Counted from the stretch's first letter, positions 8,225 to 16,949 are shown. The stretch is 64,000 nucleotides of DNA from Streptomyces cinnabarinus (GCF_027270315.1 NZ_CP114413.1:2542001-2606000); one strand, 5' to 3'. Numbers and translations are program-made. Notes: generated by a model from the letters alone, not told the origin.

Positions 8225-10599
8225 GCGGGCGGGCACGACTGGCACTGTGCGCCGCCGTGGCCACACTGGCCGCAGCCTGCGCCCTGCTCCCCCTCGTCGA
8301 CGAGCCCACCTGGCTCTTCCAGGCGACGCTCCTGCTGGCCGTGCAGACGGGCGTCGGCCTGGCGGCCCGCCGGGTGCCACTGGCCCGCTCGCTGACCGTC
8401 GCCGCGCAGGCCCTGGTCACGCTGATGCTGCTGACCCTCGCCTTCGCGCGGGAGCAGGCGCTGTTCGTCCTGGTACCGGGCCCGGAGGCCTTCACCCACT
8501 TCGCCGACCTGCTCCAGACGGGCACCGACGACGTCAGCCGGTACGCCATCCCGGCCCCGCTGTCCGACGGCATCCGGCTGATGCTCGTCGGCGGGGTGCT
8601 GGTAATCGGCCTGGCGGTGGACACCCTCGCGGTCACCTTCCGCAGCGCGGCCCCGGCGGGCCTGCCGCTGCTGGCGCTGTACTCGGTGGCCGCCGGGCTG
8701 TCCGAGGGCGGCGCCGACTGGCTGTGGTTCCTGGTCGCGGCGGCCGGCTATCTGATGCTGCTGCTGGCCGAGGGCCGGGACCGGCTCTCGCAGTGGGGCC
8801 GCGTCTTCGGCGGCGCCCCGCGCACTCCGGGCGCCGAGCCCGGCGCGGTGGCACCGGTGCGCACCGGACGGCGGATCGGCGTGGTCGCGCTCGGCATCGC
8901 CCTGGTGGTGCCGCTCGGGCTGCCCGCGATGAACGGCGGCCTGTTGGACGGCGCGGGCACCGGGGTGGGCTCGGGGTCCGGCAGCGGCGGCACCATCTCC
9001 GCGGTGAACCCGCTGGTGTCCCTGCGCGACAGCCTGAACGTGGACGAGGACCGCCAGGTCCTCTCCCTGCGCACCAACACCAACGACCTGTCCAACATGT
9101 ATCTGCGGATCGTGTCCCTGGACGACTTCGACGGCACCACCTGGAAGCCGTCCAAGCGGAACATCACCGCGGTACCGGACGACTTCCCCACCCCCATGGG
9201 GCTGAGCCCCGACATCAAGCGCACGGAGATCGTGACCCGGGTCTCGGCGGCGAACTGGTACGCCCAGGACTGGCTGCCGATGCCCTACCCGCCGAGCGGT
9301 GTGGACATCGAGGGCAACTGGCGCTACGAACCGCTCGGCATGACCCTGGTGGGCGACCACGGCCAGAACACCCGCGGCATGACCTACACCGTGCGCAGCC
9401 TCGATGTGCAGCCCACGGCGGCGCAGCTCGACTCGGCGCCGGAACCGTCGGCCGCGATCAAGCGCGAGTTCACCAAGCTGCCCTCGTCGCTGCCGGAGGA
9501 GGTCGCGCAGACCGCCCGCGAGGTCACCGACGGCGCCAACAGCCACTACGAGCAGGCCGTCAAGCTCCAGGAGTACTTCGCCGTCACCGGCGGCTTCCAG
9601 TACGACACCGACGTGCAGGTCGGCAGCGGCTCCAACGCGATCGTCCGGTTCCTGCGGGACAAGCAGGGCTTCTGCGTCCACTTCTCCTTCTCGATGGCGG
9701 CGATGGCCCGCTCGCTGGGCATACCGGCACGGGTGGCGGTGGGCTTCGCGCCGGGCACCCCGGAGAGCGACAAGTCGGTGTCGGTGGGCCTGAAGGACGC
9801 CCACGCCTGGCCCGAGCTGTACTTCGAGGGCGTCGGCTGGACCCGCTTCGAGCCCACCCCGACCCGCGGCTCCGTCCCGTCGTACACGCAGACGGACACG
9901 CCCGGCACCACTCTGCCGGACGTGGGGCGGCCGACGCAGTCGGCCAGCGCGGCGCCGAGCGAGGCGCCCTCGGAGAGCGAGAGCTGCGCGGCGGGCGGGA
10001 ACCCGGAGCTGTGTGCGGGCGAGTCCGCGCCGGCCGTGCCGACCGCGGACGACGACGGCCCGAACTGGTACACCGCGCTGGCCTGGTCGCTGGCCGGTCT
10101 GGTGGCCCTGCTGATCCCGCTGTCACCGATGCTGTGGCGGTTGCGGACCCGTGCGGTACGGCTCGGGGCGCACGGCCGGAGCGAGGCCGACGCGGCCCCG
10201 CACATCCTGGCGGTCTGGCAGGAGCTGACCGACACGGCCTGGGACTTCGGGATCGCGCCGGACGACTCGCAGACCCCGCGCAAGTCGGCCGCCCGGATCG
10301 TCCGGCTCGGACATCTCGATCCGGAGGCGGCGGCCTCGGTGCACCGGCTGGCCGACGCCGTGGAGCAGGTGCTGTACGCGCCGCGGCCGCGGCCGACCGC
10401 CGGGCTCGCTCAGGACGTCCGCCGGGTGGTGGCCGCCCTGCGGACCACGGTCAGCCGGGGCACCCGGATTCGAGCACTCTTCATGCCACGTTCGACCGTG
10501 CGTGTGGTGTGGGCGGCGGCTGAGTGGTGGAGCGGGGTCAAGGCGCGGGTCTCCGCGGCCGGGCCGCGGCTGCGGAAGGCGTCGGGGCAGCAGGGCTGA
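8221..10599 (+). CDS. TgpA-type membrane transglutaminase-like protein
   Basis: This 792-aa protein has a multi-pass N-terminal membrane domain (about residues 1-235), a large outside-facing transglutaminase-like domain, another membrane segment near residue 620 and a cytoplasmic tail. The papain-like active site is visible as Cys485 in QGFCVHFSFSM and His528 in DAHAWPEL. The third position reads RFEPTP, with Glu where many relatives carry Asp. It resembles the TgpA family (transglutaminase core with N-terminal DUF3488 region). Together with MoxR and DUF58 it probably acts in envelope maintenance. The substrate is unknown. Confidence 0.9.
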   Translation: MSGRARLALCAAVATLAAACALLPLVDEPTWLFQATLLLAVQTGVGLAARRVPLARSLTVAAQALVTLMLLTLAFAREQALFVLVPGPEAFTHFADLLQTGTDDVSRYAIPAPLSDGIRLMLVGGVLVIGLAVDTLAVTFRSAAPAGLPLLALYSVAAGLSEGGADWLWFLVAAAGYLMLLLAEGRDRLSQWGRVFGGAPRTPGAEPGAVAPVRTGRRIGVVALGIALVVPLGLPAMNGGLLDGAGTGVGSGSGSGGTISAVNPLVSLRDSLNVDEDRQVLSLRTNTNDLSNMYLRIVSLDDFDGTTWKPSKRNITAVPDDFPTPMGLSPDIKRTEIVTRVSAANWYAQDWLPMPYPPSGVDIEGNWRYEPLGMTLVGDHGQNTRGMTYTVRSLDVQPTAAQLDSAPEPSAAIKREFTKLPSSLPEEVAQTAREVTDGANSHYEQAVKLQEYFAVTGGFQYDTDVQVGSGSNAIVRFLRDKQGFCVHFSFSMAAMARSLGIPARVAVGFAPGTPESDKSVSVGLKDAHAWPELYFEGVGWTRFEPTPTRGSVPSYTQTDTPGTTLPDVGRPTQSASAAPSEAPSESESCAAGGNPELCAGESAPAVPTADDDGPNWYTALAWSLAGLVALLIPLSPMLWRLRTRAVRLGAHGRSEADAAPHILAVWQELTDTAWDFGIAPDDSQTPRKSAARIVRLGHLDPEAAASVHRLADAVEQVLYAPRPRPTAGLAQDVRRVVAALRTTVSRGTRIRALFMPRSTVRVVWAAAEWWSGVKARVSAAGPRLRKASGQQG

Positions 10600-10624
10600 C
10601 ACAGCACGGCTGAAACGGCACGAG

Positions 10625-10656
10625 AAGGCCCGGGCGGGTGATCCCGCCCGGGCCTT
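10625..10656 (+). terminator. Strong hairpin terminator after the transglutaminase gene
   Basis: A perfect 14-bp stem with the left arm AAGGCCCGGGCGGG, loop TGAT and the matching right arm lies 25 bp after the stop codon. No long T-run follows, which is usual for Streptomyces. Confidence 0.8.
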
Positions 10657-10700
10657 CCTCGTGTTCTCGTCGTGTTCCCGTCACCGATGTGAGGGCGTGC

Positions 10701-10738
10701 GTGAGGGGGCGACCACCCCGCGGTGGTCGCCCCCTCAC
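10701..10738. terminator. Second hairpin terminator between convergent genes
   Basis: A perfect 17-bp stem with a 4-nt loop (left arm from GTGAGGGGGCGACCAC) sits 30 bp beyond the end of the minus-strand DUF3040 gene. It probably terminates that gene and backs up the first terminator in the other direction. Confidence 0.75.
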
Positions 10739-10768
10739 GTATGTCCAGGAGCTGCGGCTCTTGTTGCG

Positions 10769-11158
10769 CTAGTGGCCCTGTTCGTCGCGGCGCCGCTGCC
10801 AGCGCTGCTCGATCCGGTCCATCATGGAGCGCTTGGTCCGACCCTGACGGCTGGCCTGCTGACCGCCTGCGGGCTGTTCACCCGGCTTGGGGGCCTTGCG
10901 CCAGCCGGTCACGGCGAGTACCGCACAGGCCAGCATGACGAGGAACCCCACCACGCTGAGCCAGACCTGCTTGGCGACCATTCCAGCCATGAGGAGCGCG
11001 ATACCCACGAGGAAGCCGGCGACCGCCTGATACACCCGGCGACGGGTGTACGTGCGCAGCCCGCTTCCCTCAAGCGCTGTCGCGAACTTGGGATCTTCGG
11101 CGTACAGCGCTCGCTCCATCTGCTCGAGCATGCGCTGCTCGTGCTCCGAGAGCGGCAC
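10769..11158 (-). CDS. DUF3040 small membrane protein
   Basis: The protein (129 aa) begins MPLSEHEQRMLEQMERALYAEDP, the hallmark of DUF3040. Two transmembrane segments (about residues 42-62 and 65-85) follow, then a basic tail. The GTG start at 11158 has GAGGAGG upstream. The family is restricted to Actinobacteria and its function is unknown. It lies next to the division region, as in other Streptomyces, but nothing in the sequence shows what it does. Confidence 0.9.
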   Translation of the reverse strand: MPLSEHEQRMLEQMERALYAEDPKFATALEGSGLRTYTRRRVYQAVAGFLVGIALLMAGMVAKQVWLSVVGFLVMLACAVLAVTGWRKAPKPGEQPAGGQQASRQGRTKRSMMDRIEQRWQRRRDEQGH

Positions 11159-11435
11159 GGAGTCCTCCTCATCGTGCAGTCGCCGGGGCGACCCGGGGGG
11201 TCCCTTCAGGATAGGCAGGGAATCGCCCCCGTGAAACCCGCCCCTCTACGCCAATTGGCCAACCGGGCTCCGGCATGTACGTCCCGGTCGCTGAGATCTT
11301 CATTCCCCAGCGGCCGACCCGTCATGCCGGAACGGTCTCCCTCGATCATACGGCGCTGAGCGCCCGATCGGGGGGCCTGTGGCGTACTCCATGTGCAGTC
11401 AAGTCCCTGATCAGCGACGCACCCCAGGAGCGGGC

Positions 11436-12206
11436 TCAGGCCCCGGAAGTCCCCCGCGTCTCACCGAGCACATGAAGCTGCGTGGCCACGGAGTGGAAGG
11501 CGGGCAGTTCGGCCGCCGCCTCCTCCAGCTTCAGCAGCGCCTCCAGGGCCCCGGGCTCGGTGTCCACCAGGACGCCGGGCACCAGGTCGGCGAAGACCCG
11601 CACGCCGTGCACCGCGCCGACGTTCAGGCCCGCTCCCTCGACCAGTTCGGTCAGCTGTTCGGCGGTGAAGCGGTGCGGCACGGGGTCACCCGCGCCCCAG
11701 CGGCCGTTCGGGTCCTCAAGGGCCTGCTTGGCCTCCTTGAAGTGGCCGGCGAGGGCGCGGGCCAGCACGGCGCCGCCGAGGCCGGCGGCGAGGAGGCTGA
11801 GGACGCCCTCCGGGCGCAGGGCGGCCACGGCGTTGCGGACGCCCTCGGCCGGGTCGTCGACGTACTCCAGGACGCCGTGACACAGCACCGCGTCGTAGCC
11901 GCCGCGCTCGACCACGTCGAACAGGCCGTGGGCGTCGCCCTGGACGCCCTGGACGCGGTCGGCGACGCCGGCCTCGGCGGCGCGGCGCTCCAGCGCGAAG
12001 AGGGCGTTGGGGCTGGGGTCGACCACGGTGACGCGGTGGCCGAGGCGGGCGACCTCCACGGCGAACTTGCCGCTGCCGCCCCCGGCGTCGAGGACGTCCA
12101 GCGCCTCCCGGCCGGTGGCCTTGACCTGGCGGTCGAGGGCGTCCTGCAGGACCTCCCAGACCACGGCGGTACGGAGAGAGGCGCGGGGGCGGCTCGGGTC
12201 CGACAC
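11436..12206 (-). CDS. Class I SAM-dependent methyltransferase
   Basis: The protein (256 aa) has a Rossmann-fold methyltransferase domain. Motif I is VLDAGGGSGKFAVEVARLGH (about residues 36-55), followed by the acidic end of strand 2 (VTVVDPSP) and the motif IV-like AVLCHGVLEYV. The substrate cannot be read from the sequence; the fold suits small molecules, tRNA or protein. The GTG start at 12206 has GAGGAG about 10 nt upstream. It lies on the same strand as its neighbours, with gaps of 129 and 277 bp, so a shared transcript is uncertain. The 277-bp gap (11159-11435) shows no gene. Confidence 0.85.
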   Translation of the reverse strand: MSDPSRPRASLRTAVVWEVLQDALDRQVKATGREALDVLDAGGGSGKFAVEVARLGHRVTVVDPSPNALFALERRAAEAGVADRVQGVQGDAHGLFDVVERGGYDAVLCHGVLEYVDDPAEGVRNAVAALRPEGVLSLLAAGLGGAVLARALAGHFKEAKQALEDPNGRWGAGDPVPHRFTAEQLTELVEGAGLNVGAVHGVRVFADLVPGVLVDTEPGALEALLKLEEAAAELPAFHSVATQLHVLGETRGTSGA

Positions 12207-12335
12207 GGCAGTTGACTCCTCGGAACAGGACGGCTTTCAGGCGGGTCCCACCCTATTGCCTTCGGCCCGGCACCCGGTCCCTGCGGTGCCCTGCCCCGCC
12301 CCGCGTCTCAACCGGCGGACCCTCCGGCCCGCGCG

Positions 12336-12902
12336 TCACCCCGCGTCCGGGAAATCCTGGCCAGGGGCCGCTCCCCCTTCCCGCTGGTCGGCATCCTGGC
12401 GGGGTTGTGGCAGCACCGGCTGGAGGACGAGCATCCGCTCGACCAGGCGCAGGAACATCGCCACGTCACGTATCAGGTCGTCGGCGTCCCGGCGGCTGGC
12501 CGCGCCCTGGATGCCCGCCTCGGCCCGGGCGCGGCGGCGGGCCCCGGAGGCGAACAGCGCGCTCCATTCGGAGAGCTCGGGCGCTATCTCGGGGAGCACT
12601 TCCCAGGCGCTCCTGATGCGGGCCCGGCGTCGCGGGCCGGGTTCCGGGCGCCCTCGCGCGGCGAGGACGGCGGCGGCGGTGCGCAGGGCGGCCAGGTGGG
12701 CCGTCGCGTAGCGCTCGTTGGGGGTTTCCAGGACGGCGGCCTCGTCGAGTCCGGCGCGGGCCTGGGCGAGCAGATCGAGGGCGGCGGGCGGGGCCGTGGC
12801 CCGGCGGAGCACGGGGTGCACGTCGCTCGCCGGGCCGGTCAGTGAGGGGGCAGGGCCGGTGGCGCGGCGCCGGCGCGCGGCGGCTGCGTGGTAGCTGGCC
12901 AT
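12336..12902 (-). CDS. SAV_6107-family HEPN domain protein
   Basis: This small, mostly helical protein (188 aa) has the pattern RATAPPAALDLLAQARAGLDEA...NERYATAHLAALRTAAAVL. It matches the actinobacterial family named SAV_6107, which is assigned a HEPN fold. HEPN domains often act as RNases in toxins and defence, through an RX4-6H motif. Here the candidate residues are not arranged clearly enough to claim activity. The ATG at 12902 has AGGAGG about 7 nt upstream. No antitoxin-like partner gene is adjacent. Confidence 0.8.
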   Translation of the reverse strand: MASYHAAAARRRRATGPAPSLTGPASDVHPVLRRATAPPAALDLLAQARAGLDEAAVLETPNERYATAHLAALRTAAAVLAARGRPEPGPRRRARIRSAWEVLPEIAPELSEWSALFASGARRRARAEAGIQGAASRRDADDLIRDVAMFLRLVERMLVLQPVLPQPRQDADQREGGAAPGQDFPDAG

Positions 12903-13020
12903 GACGAACCTCCTGTCGTCTGTGTGACGGCACAGGTGCCGTATGTGCCCATCGTGAGGTATGCCACTGACAATCCGTTCTGACCTGCGCTTTTGCTTCG
13001 ATCGACAGTTCGGGTTAGTT

Positions 13021-13044
13021 TTTGCACTGACCAGTCAGTTCAAA
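13021..13044. promoter_or_regulatory. 24-bp palindromic operator over the promoter of the ATPase/Pip/TetR operon
   Basis: The core ACTGACCAGTCAGT (13026-13039) is a perfect inverted repeat. It extends outward to TTTG on the left and CAAA on the right with one mismatched pair, giving 24 bp. This is a typical TetR-family operator. It fills the spacer between a likely -35 (TTGCAC, 13022-13027) and -10 (TGTAGT, 13045-13050, 17-bp spacing). The TetR gene is the last gene of the same operon, so autorepression is the simplest reading. Confidence 0.75.
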
Positions 13045-13078
13045 TGTAGTGGTTCATGGAACAGGGGATGGGGGAGCC

Positions 13079-13873
13079 GTGGCCGGAGTCGGCGTCACGG
13101 CCCGGGGTCTCGGCCTCGAAGGACCTCGCGGATGGGCGTTCCGCGATGTCTCCTTCGAGGCGGACCCGGGCTCACTGATCGCGGTGGAGGGGCCGTCCGG
13201 ATCCGGGCGCACCTGTCTGCTGCTCGCGCTCACCGGGCGGATGAAGGCGACCGAGGGCACGGCGGAGGTGGGCGGGGCCGGGCTGCCGAAGCAGCTCGGG
13301 GCGGCGCGGCAGGTGAGCGCTCTGGCCCATGTCCCCGGTGTCACCGACCTCGACCCGGCGCTCACCGTCGCCGAGCATCTGCACGAACGGGCGCTGCTCC
13401 AGCGGCGGTTCGGCGGCTCGCTGCGCGGGCTGCTGCGCCCGCGGGCGGAACGGGCCACGGAGACCCGGCTGCGCGTCGAGCGGGCGCTGACCGCGGCCGG
13501 ACTCGAACGGGAGGCCCTGCCGAAGGGCTCCCGGACCGCCGTACGCGATCTGGAGCGGGTGGAGGCGCTGCGGCTGTCCGTGGCGCTGGCGCTGATCGGT
13601 GCACCGGGGCTGCTCGGCGTCGACGACACCGACCTCAAGCTCTCCGACACCGAACGGGCCGAGGTCTGGGCGCTGCTGAGGTCCATCGCCGAGGCGGGGA
13701 CGACGGTGGTGGCGGTGTGCAGCGAGGCGCCGGAGGGTGCGGTGGCCGTGTCGACGACGGACCAGGACGAGGCGGGCTCCGAGGACGAGGCGGCCCCTGA
13801 AGACGAAGCGAACCCTGAGACCGACGCGAAGGAGGTGCCCGCCGATGCGCTCGCCGAAGCTGGCCGCGCTTGA
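13079..13873 (+). CDS. ABC-type ATPase with degenerate motifs (partner of the YhgE/Pip-like protein)
   Basis: The protein (264 aa) has the layout of an ABC nucleotide-binding subunit: an A-loop region, the Walker A-like GPSGSGRTC (about residues 38-46), a weak signature region near AVRDLERVEALRLSVALAL, and a Walker B-like GVDDTD. The invariant Walker A lysine is Arg, the LSGGQ signature is not recognisable and the expected catalytic Glu is not evident. An acidic Glu/Asp/Ala-rich tail follows. The GTG at 13079 (GGGGGAG just upstream) is preferred, because the earlier GTG at 13049 overlaps the proposed -10. It overlaps the next gene by 29 bp. Strong ATP hydrolysis seems unlikely. Confidence 0.82.
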   Translation: MAGVGVTARGLGLEGPRGWAFRDVSFEADPGSLIAVEGPSGSGRTCLLLALTGRMKATEGTAEVGGAGLPKQLGAARQVSALAHVPGVTDLDPALTVAEHLHERALLQRRFGGSLRGLLRPRAERATETRLRVERALTAAGLEREALPKGSRTAVRDLERVEALRLSVALALIGAPGLLGVDDTDLKLSDTERAEVWALLRSIAEAGTTVVAVCSEAPEGAVAVSTTDQDEAGSEDEAAPEDEANPETDAKEVPADALAEAGRA

Positions 13874-15929
13874 GATCCGGCGGTTCGGGCGGGGGAAGCT
13901 GCCGCGTGCCGCGCTGGTGGCGCTGCTGGTGCTGCCCCTGCTGTACGGCGCCCTCTACCTGTGGTCGTTCTGGGACCCGTACAGCCGCCTGGACCGCATT
14001 CCCGTGGCGCTCGTGAACGACGACCAGGGCGCCAAGGCCGACGGCAGAAGGATCGCGGCGGGCGACGACATTGTGCAAGGGCTGCGCGACAGCGAGGTCT
14101 TCGACTGGCACGAGGTCGATGCCGACGAGGCACGCGCGGGCGTGGAGGACGGCCGCTACTACCTGTCGCTGACCATGCCGGCCGACTTCAGCGAGCGGAT
14201 CGCGTCCAGCTCGGGCGACTCCCCGGAGACCGGCGCGCTCCGCGTGCGCACCAACGACGCCAACAACTACATCGTCGGGCAGATCTCCCGGACCGTGTTC
14301 AGCGAGGTGCGCGACGCCGCGTCCACCAAGGCCTCGCGGTCCTTCCTGGACCGGATCTTCATCTCCTTCTCCGACATCCACGGCGCGACCGTCGAGGCCG
14401 CCAAGGGCGCCGACAAGCTGGAGACCGGCGTCGGAAAGGCCGAGAAGGGCTCGCGGGACCTCGCCGACGGGCTGAAGGACGCCAAGGCGGGCAGCGGCAA
14501 GCTGGCCAAGGGCCTCAAGAAGCTCGACAAGGGCGCGGGCGACCTGGAGGACGGCTCCGCGAAGGTCGCCGAGGGCACCCAGAAGCTCGCCGACAAGGTC
14601 AACGCGACCGCCGACAAGGTCGGGCCCTTCCTCAAGGACAACGAGAAGGCGATCGGTGACACCGCCCAGCTCGTCGCCGACGCCTCCGGGGCGATCCGCG
14701 ACAACCTCGACGCCCTGGTGGAGCGGGCGCCGACCGCGGCCGAGGACGCCCGCAAGTCCTCCGAGGACCTGAGCGACGTCTACAAGACGCGCTGCGAGGA
14801 CGCCGTACTGGCCGACACCGCCTGCGCCGACCTGAAGACGGCCAAGGACGCCGCCGCGGTCGTGGCCGGTGTCGCCGACGAGGTCAGCACCCTGGTCACC
14901 GACCACACCGGCGATCTGGACAAGCTCGACAAGCACCTGGCCACCCTGGAGAAGCAGGCCCAGGCCCTCGCCGACCGCGCGCCCCGCCTCTCCGAGGACC
15001 TCGACGACGCCGTCACCAAGATCAACGACCTGAACGAGGGCGCCGGAAAGGTCGCCGCCGGGGCGAAGAAGCTGCACACCGGGCTCGGCACGGCCGACAC
15101 CGGGGCCACCGAGCTGGACAAGGGCGTCGGCGACCTCAGGACCGGCGCCAAGGACCTCAAGGCGGGCCTGTACAAGCTCGTCGACGGCTCCGGAGAGCTC
15201 GCGGACGGGCTGCACGACGGCGCGGGGCAGATCCCCGACTACGGCGAGCGGGACCGCGACGAGCGCACCGAGGTCATGTCGGACCCGGTCCGGCTGGTCT
15301 CCGAGGACCTGCACAAGGCGCCCAACTACGGCACCGGATTCGCCCCGTACTTCATCCCGCTGTCCCTGTGGGTGGGCGCGATGGTGGCGTACATGCTGAT
15401 CGCGCCGATGAACCGGCGGGCCCTCGCGGCGGGCGCCTCCGCGTGGCGCATCGCGCTGGCGGGCTGGCTGCCCGTGGTGGTGATCGGGGTGCTCCAGACC
15501 GTGGCCCTGATGTCGGTGCTGCACTGGGCGGTAGGGCTCCAGATGGCCCGCGCGGCCGGGACGGTGGGCTTCCTGTTCCTGGTGACGGCGTGCTTCGCGT
15601 CCCTGGTGCAGTGGCTGAACGCCCGCTTCGGCGCGGCCGGACGGATCCTCGTCCTCGCCCTGCTGATGCTCCAGCTGACCTCCGCGGGCGGCACCTACCC
15701 CGTACAGACCAGTCCGGGCTTCTTCAACGCGCTGCACCCCTTCCTGCCGATGAGCTACGTCGTCGAGGCCCTCAGGAGGCTCATCACGGGCGGCGGCCTG
15801 GAACCGGTCTGGCACGCGTGCGTGGTGCTCGTCGCCTTCACCGCGGGCGCCCTCGCGCTGACCGCGCTGTCGGCACGCCGCCGCCAGGTGTGGACGCTCG
15901 ACAGGCTGCACCCGGAGCTGACCCTGTGA
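13845..15929 (+). CDS. YhgE/Pip-domain membrane protein
   Basis: This 694-aa protein has one N-terminal transmembrane segment (about residues 19-41) and a long external region of Gly-spaced, Lys/Asp-rich helical repeats of the form G-x-x-x-L-x-x-G (about 190-460). A C-terminal ABC-2-like membrane domain of five to six segments (about 500-675) completes it. This is the YhgE/Pip architecture, related to phage infection protein and to EsaA of type VII secretion. AAGGAGG lies 9 nt before the ATG, inside the ATPase gene. The gene order suggests an export or envelope complex with the ATPase and control by the TetR downstream. The substrate is unknown. Confidence 0.88.
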   Translation: MRSPKLAALEIRRFGRGKLPRAALVALLVLPLLYGALYLWSFWDPYSRLDRIPVALVNDDQGAKADGRRIAAGDDIVQGLRDSEVFDWHEVDADEARAGVEDGRYYLSLTMPADFSERIASSSGDSPETGALRVRTNDANNYIVGQISRTVFSEVRDAASTKASRSFLDRIFISFSDIHGATVEAAKGADKLETGVGKAEKGSRDLADGLKDAKAGSGKLAKGLKKLDKGAGDLEDGSAKVAEGTQKLADKVNATADKVGPFLKDNEKAIGDTAQLVADASGAIRDNLDALVERAPTAAEDARKSSEDLSDVYKTRCEDAVLADTACADLKTAKDAAAVVAGVADEVSTLVTDHTGDLDKLDKHLATLEKQAQALADRAPRLSEDLDDAVTKINDLNEGAGKVAAGAKKLHTGLGTADTGATELDKGVGDLRTGAKDLKAGLYKLVDGSGELADGLHDGAGQIPDYGERDRDERTEVMSDPVRLVSEDLHKAPNYGTGFAPYFIPLSLWVGAMVAYMLIAPMNRRALAAGASAWRIALAGWLPVVVIGVLQTVALMSVLHWAVGLQMARAAGTVGFLFLVTACFASLVQWLNARFGAAGRILVLALLMLQLTSAGGTYPVQTSPGFFNALHPFLPMSYVVEALRRLITGGGLEPVWHACVVLVAFTAGALALTALSARRRQVWTLDRLHPELTL

Positions 15930-15946
15930 CCGGGCGCGGGACAATC

Positions 15947-16582
15947 ATGGTCATGGAAAGCAGCAGCGCCGCGTCGGGCGGCAGCACCCGCCGTGAGGCC
16001 ACCCGGCAGAAGCTCTACGAGGCCGCCGTCACGCTCATCGCCGAGCAGGGCTTCTCCGCCACCACGGTGGACGAGATCGCCGAGCGGGCCGGGGTCGCGA
16101 AGGGCACGGTCTACTACAACTTCGCGAGCAAGTCCGTCCTCTTCGAGGAGTTGCTGCGACACGGCGTGGGTCTGCTCACCGCCTCCCTGAAGGAGGCGGC
16201 CGAGCGGACCGACCGGGAGGGCGGCAGCAAGGTCGACGCCCTGGACGCGATGATCCGCGCGGGGCTCGGCTTCATCGCCGCCTACCCCGCCTTCACACAG
16301 CTGTACGTGGCCGAGCTGTGGCGCACCAACCGGGCCTGGCAGTCCACGCTCATGGTGGTGCGGCAGGACGTGGTGGCCGTGGTGGAGGGCGTGCTGCGCG
16401 ACGGCGTCGCGGGCGGCGAGTTCAGCGACGAGATCGACATCCCGCTGACCGCGGCGGCCCTGGTCGGCATGGTGCTGGTGGCCGCCCTGGACTGGCAGTC
16501 CTTCCAGCCGGAGCGCTCCCTGGACGACGTCCACTCCGCGCTGTCGAGGCTGCTTCAGGGCCGGGTGAGCGGCCGGGGCTGA
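15947..16582 (+). CDS. TetR/AcrR-family transcriptional regulator
   Basis: The protein (211 aa) has an N-terminal helix-turn-helix that is standard for TetR proteins: EAAVTLIAEQGFSATTVDEIAERAGVAKGTVYYNFASKS (helices over about residues 20-65). A ligand-binding domain follows. It is the third gene of the operon, 17 bp after the membrane protein, and probably binds the palindrome at 13021-13044. ATG 15953 is a possible alternative start. The effector is unknown. Confidence 0.92.
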   Translation: MVMESSSAASGGSTRREATRQKLYEAAVTLIAEQGFSATTVDEIAERAGVAKGTVYYNFASKSVLFEELLRHGVGLLTASLKEAAERTDREGGSKVDALDAMIRAGLGFIAAYPAFTQLYVAELWRTNRAWQSTLMVVRQDVVAVVEGVLRDGVAGGEFSDEIDIPLTAAALVGMVLVAALDWQSFQPERSLDDVHSALSRLLQGRVSGRG

Positions 16583-16590
16583 GGCCTGCG

Positions 16591-16645
16591 AAAGCGCCGG
16601 TCCGCCATGGCACGTCCCCCGATGTGCCACCGCGAACCGGCGCTT
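16591..16645 (+). terminator. Imperfect long hairpin after the tetR gene
   Basis: The arms 16591-16615 and 16622-16645 pair over about 24 positions with a few mismatches (AAGCGCCGGT pairs with ACCGGCGCTT). The hairpin starts 9 bp after the stop codon and probably ends the operon transcript. Confidence 0.65.
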
Positions 16646-16650
16646 CCGCC

Positions 16651-16727
16651 GTACTCCCCCGTGCTCCCCCGTACTTCCGTTCCCCCGTCGGTTCCCCCGT
16701 GCGGTCGTTTCCCCGGGTTCCCCCGTG
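16651..16727. repeat. C-rich interspersed CCCCCGT repeats in an intergenic spacer
   Basis: Five copies of CCCCCGT occur at irregular spacing, between 16656 and 16726. The whole 16646-16890 spacer is biased to C and T on the plus strand. No credible gene is seen on either strand in 16583-16962. It may be a spacer that forms secondary structure, or a decayed region. Confidence 0.5.
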
Positions 16728-16891
16728 TCTCGCTTCCGCCGACGCGCGGGCCGGCGGAAGGAGCGGATCCAGGGGCGGCTCCGTTCCGGCGCCCCGTGTC
16801 GCCGGTGCCGGAGCCGGTCCCCTTCTCCGTGTCTCCACTCTCTCGTTCCCGCAGGTCCGCCCCCATCCGCGCGGGTACTCAACTCACCGCC

Positions 16892-16907
16892 TAGGTACCC
16901 GTACTCA
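16892..16907. promoter_or_regulatory. Candidate MacR-type operator upstream of the DUF4126 gene
   Basis: TAGGTACCCGTACTCA matches 14 of 16 positions (12 of 14 specified bases) of the inverted repeat TGAGTAC-nn-GTACTCA that I recall as the MacR binding motif. The right half is perfect. It lies about 55 bp upstream of the proposed transcription start, and the MacRS system is encoded in this window (38050-39941). A further GTACTCA lies at about 16875. Confidence 0.4.
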
Positions 16908-16949
16908 GTCCTGTGTGCCCGTGCCCACGCCGGCCGGCCGCGCACTGGC

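Noticed and set aside
12336..12902. A toxin-antitoxin or defence module around the HEPN protein
   Set aside because: There is no antitoxin-like partner gene, and a clear HEPN catalytic motif cannot be shown.
13049..13051. GTG 13049 as start of the ABC-type ATPase
   Set aside because: It lies in the proposed -10 hexamer (13045-13050) and has no ribosome site; GTG 13079 fits both.
16555..16866. A Gly/Thr-rich minus-strand frame in the C-rich spacer
   Set aside because: It has no ribosome site or recognisable sequence and is explained by the CCCCCGT repeats read in antisense.
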